NCBI GenBank assembly: GCA_002402085.1 | Contig: NVVB01000080.1 | Coordinates: forward strand, 3,285-9,487 | Reading direction: 5' to 3' | Source: Gammaproteobacteria bacterium | GTDB taxonomy: Bacteria > Pseudomonadota > Gammaproteobacteria > Pseudomonadales > UBA3067 | DNA: 6,203 nucleotides | In this document: piece by piece, positions 1 to 5,012 of the stretch | How positions within the stretch are numbered: position 1 is the stretch's first letter | How the letters are laid out: each line of letters opens with the position of its first letter | The notes under the pieces: generated by a model | What the model was told of the DNA's origin: nothing | What the model saw: the letters and a program-made list of their open reading frames with translations, nothing else | Databases searched by the model: none | Translations under genes and position numbers: made by a program

Positions 1-455
1 CGTGCGATGAGTGACGTGATTTGATCGATCACAGGGTCATTGGACTGAGTGGTTATTTTAAATTCTCGTTCGACAAAGATAAGCGGGCCACTACGGCCTT
101 CTTTTTCATAGATATCAGTCATCATCGACACCCCCACCAATTCATCGCCTGGTACAATGGCACGGTATTGGCGAAAACGAGTGCCTCCTGCCATCATTCT
201 TTTTAGCGGTAACTTTGGCCCTTTTGCACCTCGCCCGCCAGGAATCCCATCAGGACGATACTTATCCAGAGAAGGCAACGCCGAGAACAAACCCATCACA
301 AATAACGGCGGCGCTTCATCGCCCTGCAAATATTTTTCTTGTAATTGTTCCGTTGCAATCGAATACTTTATTATATCTCGGCGCGTCACCAACGCCGAAA
401 TCGGGTCACTCTTTTTACCAATGTCTGCACGATGCGCCTCTGTCAGCAAAGCCAT
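1..455 (-). CDS. FAS1-like / MaoC-type dehydratase, N-terminal part (cut by left edge)
   Basis: An open frame of 151 codons starts at ATG 455-453 and runs off the left edge without a stop. A good Shine-Dalgarno AGGAG (468-464) lies 8 nt upstream of the ATG, which fixes the start. The protein reads like the N-terminal half of MaoC-like dehydratases (hotdog fold). It has DIGKKSDP at residues 11-18, a region with APPLFV at 48-53, then RMMAGGTRFRQYRAIVPGD at 86-104, and a late strand with EREFKI at 129-134. Proteins of this type hydrate or dehydrate 2-enoyl/3-hydroxyacyl thioesters (CoA or ACP) and often pair with a second MaoC subunit or domain. The partner, if any, would lie beyond the edge. 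The substrate cannot be told from sequence. The gene is divergent from the thioesterase at 696. The family call is by pattern recognition; an involvement in fatty acid or steroid side-chain degradation is inference. Confidence 0.8.
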   Translation of the reverse strand, partial: MALLTEAHRADIGKKSDPISALVTRRDIIKYSIATEQLQEKYLQGDEAPPLFVMGLFSALPSLDKYRPDGIPGGRGAKGPKLPLKRMMAGGTRFRQYRAIVPGDELVGVSMMTDIYEKEGRSGPLIFVEREFKITTQSNDPVIDQITSLIA

Positions 456-463
456 TTAGCCGT

Positions 464-468
464 CTCCT
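464..468 (-). promoter_or_regulatory. Ribosome binding site of the dehydratase gene
   Basis: AGGAG on the minus strand, 8 nt upstream of the ATG at 455-453. It supports this start for the left-edge gene, whose stop lies outside the window. Confidence 0.75.
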
Positions 469-533
469 AGTACGTTATTGTTTAATTTTAAACTGGCATA
501 AAAATCTGAATTTGAATTGCTTTTTTTATAATT

Positions 534-563
534 ATTATGTCACGCTGCACTGAAGACGGTAAA
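534..563 (-). promoter_or_regulatory. Possible sigma-70 promoter for the dehydratase gene
   Basis: On the minus strand TTTACC (563-558) and CATAAT (539-534) are separated by 18 bp, matching the -35 and -10 consensus at four and five of six positions. Transcription from here would give a leader of about 70 nt before the ATG at 455. The region is AT-rich, so chance matches are common. On the plus strand an exact TATAAT lies at 527-532, pointing toward the thioesterase, but it has no good -35 partner. Confidence 0.3.
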
Positions 564-573
564 GTACTCTTCA
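551..573. repeat. Inverted repeat, possible operator between divergent genes
   Basis: TGAAGA (551-556) and TCTTCA (568-573) form perfect 6 bp arms around an 11 bp centre. The left arm and centre overlap the possible -35 element of the dehydratase promoter, a position where a regulator could control one or both divergent genes. Six-bp arms can occur by chance, so this is only a candidate site. Confidence 0.25.
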
Positions 574-695
574 TGCCAGATAGGCATAGTTCAAGAATCA
601 ACCAAACAAAAATAAAGAAACAAAATACCAGAGCATTAACCAAACGCGGTAACCATTTTCACGGACTGAAAACACATAATAACGGAGAGTTGCGG

Positions 696-1487
696 ATGAA
701 ATTTTTAGACTGTTTTCCCGGACAAAAACAAAGCCAAGGCCTGTGGTCGTTTGATCTAGAAAAAAAATACAACGGCGCTTTTGGCGGAATTAACGGCGGC
801 GTACTATCGGCCATTTCAGTGCATGTGGCGCGCCTTGAATCCGATCATCGACAACCCATCGGGTTAGACAGTCGCTACCTCCGAGGCTTTCGGCCTGGGC
901 AAGCGCGAGTGGAATACAGTGTGCTCAATGCGGGGCGTACCTTAAGCACGGTGAATGTCGATATTATTAATAACGACAATAAACTCTGCACACGCTCAGT
1001 GGTCATGCTGGTCAATCCCGAAGCACTCGCCCCTCTAGACAGCCCTGGTCACATCGGCACCATTGACGCGCCTAAAGCCTATGAAGATTGCCGCACCTGG
1101 CCCCAACCTGCCGGTTACAGCGTGCCCTTAATTGATACCTTTCAACCGCGCATTCTGGCCAAAGACCAACACGGCCTACTCACCGCCACACAAGTCATTT
1201 GGGACCAACCCGGCACCTGCGCAGAAGCCGCCTGCATTGCAGCGGACATCTCCGTTGGGCCGCCCGTGGGGTCAGTGGTCGCGGGCAAGGCTTCAACGCC
1301 TAACCCAGATCTATCACTGCGCTTTTGTCAGGACACAGAGCTGCCCGAACAAATGCTGGCCTCTTGCCGACTGGAATCGATGATTAACGGATTAGCATCC
1401 ACAAGAATAGAAGTCAGAGCAAAACAATCCATCGTCGCCATTGGTGTATCGACCACCACGTGCATCACCATGAAAGTAAGGCCGTAA
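696..1487 (+). CDS. Acyl-CoA thioesterase-like protein (double hotdog)
   Basis: 263 residues. The start at ATG 696 is chosen because GGAG (684-687) lies 8 nt upstream and family-like sequence begins here. The frame stays open back to an ATG at 537, but that one has no ribosome binding site and would add 53 residues of unfamiliar, basic sequence. The first hotdog-like unit includes NGAFGGINGG (residues 26-35), the turn GLDSRYLRGFRPGQ (56-69) and a strand ending SVVMLV (101-106). The second spans roughly 165-256, with IAADISVGPP (181-190), the PNPDLSLRF segment (202-210) and the strand SIVAIGVS (245-252). This order matches TesB/4HBT_3-type thioesterases, which hydrolyse acyl-CoA to free acid and CoA in the cytosol. 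Related proteins are often only called thioesterase family, and the substrate is unknown. It is divergent from the dehydratase and convergent with murI, with 26 bp between the stops and no clear terminator. Confidence 0.78.
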   Translation: MKFLDCFPGQKQSQGLWSFDLEKKYNGAFGGINGGVLSAISVHVARLESDHRQPIGLDSRYLRGFRPGQARVEYSVLNAGRTLSTVNVDIINNDNKLCTRSVVMLVNPEALAPLDSPGHIGTIDAPKAYEDCRTWPQPAGYSVPLIDTFQPRILAKDQHGLLTATQVIWDQPGTCAEAACIAADISVGPPVGSVVAGKASTPNPDLSLRFCQDTELPEQMLASCRLESMINGLASTRIEVRAKQSIVAIGVSTTTCITMKVRP

Positions 1488-1513
1488 CCCAGAAGCGATT
1501 ACAGACCAAACCC

Positions 1514-2392
1514 CTACTGAGGTACGTCAATAACCCGAATCATTGCCAGGCCCTCTGCTAGCAGCATCGCTTGAACAGCCTGCGGCGCGATAGTCCCATC
1601 ATTAGCACCTAGCGCTTGGGTCAATACCGCGAAATGCTCACGGGCAATCGTCGGTGCTTTGGGCCGCCCACCTTCCGTAAGCCAAGCGTCGACCCGGTTG
1701 GCAATGGCTTGCCCCGAGTCCACCCAGTTTTTAACGCGAGGCAGTGCCGTTTTCAAAACATCCACCACAAGGGGGAAGTGGGTACACGCCAAGACGATCG
1801 TATCCAGTTGCCCCGCAGGCGTGTCACTAAAAGGCTCAAGAATCCCTTGAACACGCTCATGTATTGCAGCCGTATTGCCCACCGCGTGCTCTTCAGCGAG
1901 AGTCACAAGCGCTGAGGAGCCTACCTTGATCCAAGTCAACGGGTTTGCCTGCACCCCTCGCCCGAACGCTTCTATCAGCTTATCTGTATATGCGCGCTTA
2001 ACCGTCCCCGGCGTGGCCAGAAGGCCAATGTATCGGGTTTGCGCTAACTTAGCGGCCGGCTTAATCGCAGGCACCACCCCCACTATAGGCACGTTCATGC
2101 TCTTTCGAAGCACAGGCAACGCCACCGTACTTGCCGTATTACAGGCAATCACAATTAGATCCGGCGCCAAACATTGAACAAGATGGGTTAATACACGATC
2201 CACACGCTCGATAAGCCCGGCTTCAGATTGGGGTCCGTAAGGAAATGCTTGATTGTCAGAACAGTAAATTAGCTGACAATCAGGTCTGGATTTCTTGATC
2301 TCACGCAAGACACTCAGCCCACCCAAGCCAGAATCGAATACGAGTATTCTAGGCGGAGCATCGCCGGCATGGCTCGAATCTACTGTGGGCAT
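1514..2392 (-). CDS. murI: Glutamate racemase
   Basis: 292 residues; the enzyme interconverts L- and D-glutamate in the cytosol, supplying D-Glu for peptidoglycan. Family motifs appear in order: VFDSGLGGLSVL (18-29, with the Asp20/Ser21 pair), YCSDNQAFPYG (43-53), ACNTAST (83-89) with catalytic Cys84, LACTHFPL (201-208) with catalytic Cys203 and His205, and WVDSGQAIA (223-231). Both catalytic cysteines are present, so the enzyme should be active. The length is slightly above the usual 260-285, mostly from about 14 extra N-terminal residues. The start is ATG 2392-2390; an in-frame TGA two codons upstream rules out extension. No convincing Shine-Dalgarno precedes it, and the start codon lies inside a degenerate 10-11 bp repeat array. 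The gene is separated from the porin upstream by 451 bp, so it is probably its own transcription unit. Confidence 0.97.
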   Translation of the reverse strand: MPTVDSSHAGDAPPRILVFDSGLGGLSVLREIKKSRPDCQLIYCSDNQAFPYGPQSEAGLIERVDRVLTHLVQCLAPDLIVIACNTASTVALPVLRKSMNVPIVGVVPAIKPAAKLAQTRYIGLLATPGTVKRAYTDKLIEAFGRGVQANPLTWIKVGSSALVTLAEEHAVGNTAAIHERVQGILEPFSDTPAGQLDTIVLACTHFPLVVDVLKTALPRVKNWVDSGQAIANRVDAWLTEGGRPKAPTIAREHFAVLTQALGANDGTIAPQAVQAMLLAEGLAMIRVIDVPQ

Positions 2393-2464
2393 AATTCACA
2401 CATAGCTCAGGCATAGTTAGGGATAATTAGGGATAGTTGAGGCATAGCTCAGACATAATCCAGT
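2390..2464. repeat. Degenerate 10-11 bp tandem array overlapping the murI start
   Basis: Seven consecutive units begin at 2390, 2401, 2412, 2422, 2432, 2443 and 2454: CATAATTCACA, CATAGCTCAGG, CATAGTTAGG, GATAATTAGG, GATAGTTGAGG, CATAGCTCAGA, CATAATCCAGT. The ATA trinucleotide recurs every 10 or 11 bp, close to one helical turn. A further related copy is at 2475-2486 (TATAGTTCGGAG), 21 bp on. On the murI strand the unit reads approximately CCTNARCTATG, so five ATG triplets appear, and the murI start codon is the one in the final unit. The array is seen directly; any role in regulating murI is inference. Confidence 0.75.
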
Positions 2465-2553
2465 ACAGAATGGATATAGTTCGGAGGCAGTTTAGGAATT
2501 CCAGCATAGCCGCAAGACAGCTCAAATAGAACCACCAGACTAGTATGAATTAA

Positions 2554-2563
2554 CCGTATACGG
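2554..2563. repeat. Perfect 10 bp palindrome
   Basis: CCGTATACGG is self-complementary and is flanked by TTAA on both sides (2550-2553, and 2565-2568 after one extra C), which makes a near-symmetric site of about 19 bp. It could be an operator upstream of murI. No regulator is known from the window. Confidence 0.3.
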
Positions 2564-2718
2564 CTTAACAGCCTATATCGAACTCTAGATCGGTAAAACT
2601 CTCAACGTAGTTTAACCCATCACATAAACATTCGAAATATGGAGATACCCTCTAGTGCTAGCGAACAATGGCCCTACTACACAACTACACAACCGGCTCA
2701 GACGTTCTCAATCGTTTG

Positions 2719-2733
2719 GGAATCAATGATTCC
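2719..2733. repeat. Perfect 15 bp inverted repeat, operator-like
   Basis: GGAATCA and TGATTCC form 7 bp perfect arms around a single central A. The short centre makes a protein-binding dyad more likely than an RNA hairpin. It lies about 330 bp upstream of murI and 110 bp downstream of the porin, so its target is unclear. Confidence 0.35.
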
Positions 2734-2804
2734 ATCAAGATTAAGAGCGCCCTCACCTTAAATATTGCAATAGGACAATTACAGCTAATACCCCAGAAGG
2801 TACC

Positions 2805-2828
2805 CTCTATTCAACACTTAGAATAGAG
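2805..2828 (-). terminator. Hairpin downstream of the porin gene (no T-tract)
   Basis: CTCTATTC (2805-2812) and GAATAGAG (2821-2828) form a perfect 8 bp stem with an 8 nt loop, 15 bp after the porin stop codon. This is where a terminator or an mRNA-end-stabilising hairpin would sit. The stem is AT-rich and is not followed by a run of T on the minus strand, so it does not fit a classical intrinsic terminator. A second dyad (2840-2854) covers the stop codon itself. Confidence 0.4.
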
Positions 2829-2839
2829 CAGTGCACGTC

Positions 2840-2854
2840 TCTCTTAGTAAGAGA
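2840..2854. repeat. Dyad across the porin stop codon
   Basis: TCTCTTA (2840-2846) and TAAGAGA (2848-2854) are perfect 7 bp arms around one base. The left arm includes the TAA stop codon (2846-2844 on the minus strand). It is probably part of the same 3'-end structure as the hairpin at 2805-2828, or chance. Confidence 0.3.
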
Positions 2855-3854
2855 AAGTTACACGGAAGTCGATGCTATCTACTTCGGCATCAGCAAAACC
2901 AATGTCAAGCTCATCGCGAGATAGCTCAGCAGACAATGTAGTGTACTTATTCATACTATGATTCAGCCCAAGACGGTATGTATCAATCTCAAAATCATCA
3001 TCATCAGCATTCGAATAATCTATGTATACCGAATTGCTCTCATCAACTTCAACTGTCAACTCAGCAACTATTATTGTCACATCATCAAAGCCGTTTAAAC
3101 CTGCATCAATATTAAAAACTTCGACAGAAGCATCGACAAGATCATTACTGTAACCAGCACCTAAAGTAATCGTTGTAAAGCTTTCATCTTCATCGGCATA
3201 CGATGTCTCATACCCAATATTTCCGTACAATCCCGAACCCTTTCTATCGTTCAATGTAAGCTGAACAAACAGGTTATCAGAAATACTAGACCCTTCTATA
3301 TCGTCATCAGTTTCAATAGTTTGATCAAAGGCACCAAAACGTACATTAACTACGTCATTAAATCGGTAGTCTCCAATAGCGGAAAGCGCAGCTTGCCCAG
3401 ATACGCCGCCACCGTTTGACAAAGGTCCTACTAGATACTCTACACTAGGGTTTAAGCTTCGGTCACCAGGATAGCCATTAGGCTTCAAGCCGAATAAAAG
3501 AGGCTGTTGGCCCAAGGATACTGAAAAGTCACAGCTGCAATTCAAAACGATATATGCGTCTTTAATATCTACATCGCCGTCACTTCCAGCACTATCAGGC
3601 TCTGTACCTATAACAAATACGCCTTTAACATTCTCGTAGCTTGCAGTTACAGATAACGCTGCACGGCTGATAGCAAACCGGTCGTCCCCAAGCTCATCAT
3701 CATAACGATCACCAAACCCAGCATCAGCACGAATAAAACCACCAACTTCTAGATCAACAGCATCAGCCGCTTGAACAGGCATAGCCATGATAGATAAAGG
3801 AAGAACGCTCAGTCCGACAACATTCCGGTTAAATTTATTTAAAACTTTATTCAT
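2844..3854 (-). CDS. Acidic outer-membrane porin, OprO/OprP-like
   Basis: 336 residues. A Sec signal peptide is clear: a basic start (Lys3, Lys7, Arg10), a hydrophobic stretch (12-24) and a likely cleavage after VQA (residue 29). The mature part alternates short beta-strands with acidic turns and ends RVTFSY, whose terminal aromatic residue is the usual signal for Bam-dependent insertion. The segment from FAISRAALSVTASYENVKG (60-78) through VDIKDAYIVL (95-104) to VSLGQQPLLFGLKP (112-125) resembles phosphate-selective porin O/P-type proteins, so a channel for small solutes is likely. That family link is moderate, and the transported substrate is unknown. By hand count the mature chain has about 60 Asp+Glu against about 16 Lys+Arg, unlike the lysine-rich anion channels. 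Cys106 and Cys108 form a CxC pair. The ribosome binding site is weak (GGA at 9 nt from ATG). It appears monocistronic. Confidence 0.82.
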   Translation of the reverse strand: MNKVLNKFNRNVVGLSVLPLSIMAMPVQAADAVDLEVGGFIRADAGFGDRYDDELGDDRFAISRAALSVTASYENVKGVFVIGTEPDSAGSDGDVDIKDAYIVLNCSCDFSVSLGQQPLLFGLKPNGYPGDRSLNPSVEYLVGPLSNGGGVSGQAALSAIGDYRFNDVVNVRFGAFDQTIETDDDIEGSSISDNLFVQLTLNDRKGSGLYGNIGYETSYADEDESFTTITLGAGYSNDLVDASVEVFNIDAGLNGFDDVTIIVAELTVEVDESNSVYIDYSNADDDDFEIDTYRLGLNHSMNKYTTLSAELSRDELDIGFADAEVDSIDFRVTFSY

Positions 3855-3962
3855 AAGGTGTAATCCGCGATGATAATTAATGCAATTTGATTTGGGTGCT
3901 ATGAGCCACGTTAGTGGACCATTAAGGTGTTAAAGCCGAATATAAACTTTAAGCGGAGCAAG

Positions 3963-3989
3963 AATATAGACGCAATAGTTAAAAATCAA
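3963..3989 (-). promoter_or_regulatory. Possible porin promoter
   Basis: On the minus strand TTGATT (3989-3984) and TATATT (3968-3963) resemble -35 and -10 boxes but are only 15 bp apart, shorter than the preferred 17. A second TATATT lies at 3944-3939. Transcription would give a leader of about 100 nt. The inverted repeats at 4002-4060 lie just upstream, where an activator could bind. Confidence 0.25.
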
Positions 3990-4001
3990 GTAACCACCAC
4001 C

Positions 4002-4014
4002 GTGCAAAATGCAC
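4002..4014. repeat. Small dyad upstream of the porin promoter
   Basis: GTGCA (4002-4006) and TGCAC (4010-4014) form perfect 5 bp arms around AAA. It directly abuts the larger inverted repeat at 4015-4041, which makes chance less attractive as an explanation. Confidence 0.35.
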
Positions 4015-4041
4015 ATAGTTCATACTTATCGCGTGAACTAT
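4015..4041. repeat. 8 bp inverted repeat, operator- or hairpin-like
   Basis: ATAGTTCA (4015-4022) and TGAACTAT (4034-4041) are perfect complements around an 11 bp centre. The centre-to-centre distance of the arms is 19 bp, roughly two helical turns, as expected for a dimeric regulator. It could also fold as RNA. It lies about 25 bp upstream of the possible porin -35 box. Confidence 0.45.
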
Positions 4042-4060
4042 TACGTCCCTAAAAACGTAA
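4041..4060. repeat. Inverted repeat adjoining the previous one
   Basis: TTACGT (4041-4046) and ACGTAA (4055-4060) form 6 bp arms around 8 bp. It shares its first base with the repeat at 4015-4041 and is followed by a further GCTTTT/AAAAGC pair (4064-4069, 4079-4084), giving four successive dyads within 83 bp. Confidence 0.4.
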
Positions 4061-4417
4061 GCCGCTTTTTAGATGCCTAAAAGCCCACCTCGCCCAAACG
4101 TTTAATCACGCAAAATACTCATTGCCACACAACCCTGATACACCGCATCAATACGCGTCACTGACATGGTCATCCCTCGACTTCACCAATACTGCCTTAA
4201 ACAGATCACTCATTATCAAACTAAACCCGCTCAGTAATGCCTACGCGTTTTTCTTAACCTTGACTGTGCGGTCAGCAAAAAGAGAACTGGCGCACAGAGA
4301 AAAGACAGCATCTTCCGCCATAAGTTTGAGTGATTAAGAGTGTTTGATTCCAACAGAAATAATCGCGTTAAATCGCTAAAAACCAAATAGGCCTAAATTT
4401 ATACCTAGACTTATAGC

Positions 4418-4449
4418 AGGCTTATTCAGCAACCTTATAGATGAAGCCT
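4418..4449. repeat. Inverted repeat with 6 bp arms
   Basis: AGGCTT (4418-4423) pairs with AAGCCT (4444-4449) across a 20 bp loop. Two further pairs are possible with a one-base bulge. It lies just before the 12 bp tandem repeat. Its role is unknown. Confidence 0.3.
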
Positions 4450-4457
4450 AACGCTCG

Positions 4458-4505
4458 ACTATAGCTTCTACTATACCTTCTACTCTACCTTCCACTATGA
4501 TTTCT
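4458..4505. repeat. Four-copy 12 bp tandem repeat
   Basis: Four adjacent units are ACTATAGCTTCT, ACTATACCTTCT, ACTCTACCTTCC and ACTATGATTTCT, starting at 4458, 4470, 4482 and 4494. They differ from the consensus ACTATACCTTCT at one, zero, two and three positions. The interval is non-coding, so this is a minisatellite-like array, either from slippage or as clustered binding sites. It lies 208 bp beyond the MoaD-like stop codon and about 600 bp upstream of the porin. Confidence 0.75.
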
Positions 4506-4597
4506 AATTCGGAAGCCGATACACCACGAGGATAGGAAGCACATTAATAATGGTTCAGGTTTTGTTATAAATGGGGCTTCAGACATCAGCAATATCA

Positions 4598-4613
4598 CGT
4601 AAGCAAGCTTACG
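4598..4613. repeat. Short perfect dyad downstream of the MoaD-like gene
   Basis: CGTAAGC (4598-4604) and GCTTACG (4607-4613) are perfect 7 bp arms around AA. As RNA it would form a 6 bp stem with a CAAG loop. It is 100 bp past the MoaD-like stop on the minus strand, with no T-run after it, so it is not a standard terminator. Confidence 0.35.
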
Positions 4614-4712
4614 AATCACAGATCAGAAACTCATTCCCCAATCCAAAATAAAAACCCAATCGATACAACTAAAGAATACCTAACGGGTAAGTTTGCATGC
4701 AGACGTAAATCA

Positions 4713-4958
4713 CTAACCCGCAGCAATTTTAGGAATAAATATTAATTCACTGCCCGAATTTAAGGTTTCCAATAACGGCGCTTGAATCATCACGTCGTTA
4801 ATGGCAACGCCATACGCGGCGAACACCTGCTCAGTCAGCAGCGGGAACTGAGCCGACAAAACTCGACAGGCGTGTCGATAATCCCGCGCGTCGATTTGCA
4901 CCTGTTGCACCCCGGCGGTATAGATTTCCATTTGAGGTGCAAAAACCACGTTTATCAA
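4713..4958 (-). CDS. MoaD/ThiS-like ubiquitin-fold small protein
   Basis: 81 residues with the size and pattern of MoaD/ThiS sulfur carriers: an opening strand INVVFAP (2-8), a second strand VQQVQID (17-23), a helix around 27-37, a late hydrophobic strand SELIFIPKIAAG (70-81) and a free C-terminal glycine. Carriers of this fold accept sulfur as a C-terminal thiocarboxylate, used in molybdopterin or thiamin synthesis. The usual ending is Gly-Gly; here it is Ala-Gly, so the carrier function is plausible but not certain. The best start is TTG 4958-4956, because the first strand would be cut by the next option, GTG 4949-4947. A weak GGGA lies 7 nt upstream. The gene follows the molybdenum hydroxylase subunit by 54 bp on the same strand, suggesting a shared operon and a dedicated role in that enzyme's cofactor. 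That role is inference. Confidence 0.72.
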   Translation of the reverse strand: MINVVFAPQMEIYTAGVQQVQIDARDYRHACRVLSAQFPLLTEQVFAAYGVAINDVMIQAPLLETLNSGSELIFIPKIAAG

Positions 4959-4966
4959 TCCGTCAT

Positions 4967-5000
4967 CCCACTGATCAATTATTCAGGCCAATTTAGTGAT
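4967..5000. repeat. Imperfect inverted repeat in the molybdenum enzyme/MoaD-like gap
   Basis: The 54 bp gap contains TGATCA twice (4972-4977 and 4996-5001), itself a palindrome, flanking AATT on each side, so the transcript could form an imperfect stem-loop between the two genes. It might set differential expression of the operon. The arms are short, so confidence is low. Confidence 0.25.
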
Positions 5001-5012
5001 CATCAATAAACA

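Larger units (their letters stand above)
2393..2843. other. Gene-free interval between murI and the porin
   Basis: 451 bp with no convincing coding sequence. It contains the tandem array next to murI, a 10 bp palindrome CCGTATACGG (2554-2563), a 15 bp perfect inverted repeat (2719-2733), and a hairpin just after the porin gene (2805-2828). The promoter of murI should be here, read leftward, but I could not pick a convincing -35/-10 pair. Confidence 0.6.
3855..4712. other. Long gene-free interval upstream of the porin
   Basis: 858 bp without a convincing gene on either strand. The only open frame of note is a 71-codon TTG-initiated one at 4122-4337 (plus), with no ribosome binding site and no recognisable sequence. 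The interval holds a possible porin promoter (3963-3989), a cluster of inverted repeats (4002-4084), a 4418-4449 inverted repeat, a four-unit 12 bp tandem repeat (4458-4505) and a short dyad (4598-4613). A small RNA could be encoded here, but no intrinsic terminator with a strong stem and T-tract was found. Confidence 0.6.

Noticed and set aside
21..553. Plus-strand open frames opposite the dehydratase
   Set aside because: They are antisense shadows; the minus strand has a family-like protein with a strong Shine-Dalgarno over the same bases.
586..594. CATAGTTCA shared between 586-594 and 4014-4022 as a dispersed regulatory motif
   Set aside because: A 9-mer shared twice in about 6 kb is readily expected by chance, and only the second copy is part of an inverted repeat.
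537..695. A 53-codon N-terminal extension of the thioesterase from ATG 537
   Set aside because: No ribosome binding site precedes ATG 537, the sequence is unlike the family and rich in basic residues, and ATG 696 has a good GGAG at proper spacing.
2390..2486. CRISPR array
   Set aside because: The units are only 10-11 bp, adjacent and degenerate, with no 20-40 bp spacers and no cas genes.
4122..4337. A 71-codon open frame in the long intergenic interval
   Set aside because: It starts with TTG, lacks a ribosome binding site, and shows no recognisable motif or domain. Treated as chance.
4458..4505. Plasmid-type iteron origin
   Set aside because: Four short degenerate units with no Rep gene or DnaA boxes nearby; the context is chromosomal.
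4644..4660. T-rich tract on the minus strand after the MoaD-like gene as an intrinsic terminator
   Set aside because: GGGTTTTTATTTT is present but no stable stem precedes it.
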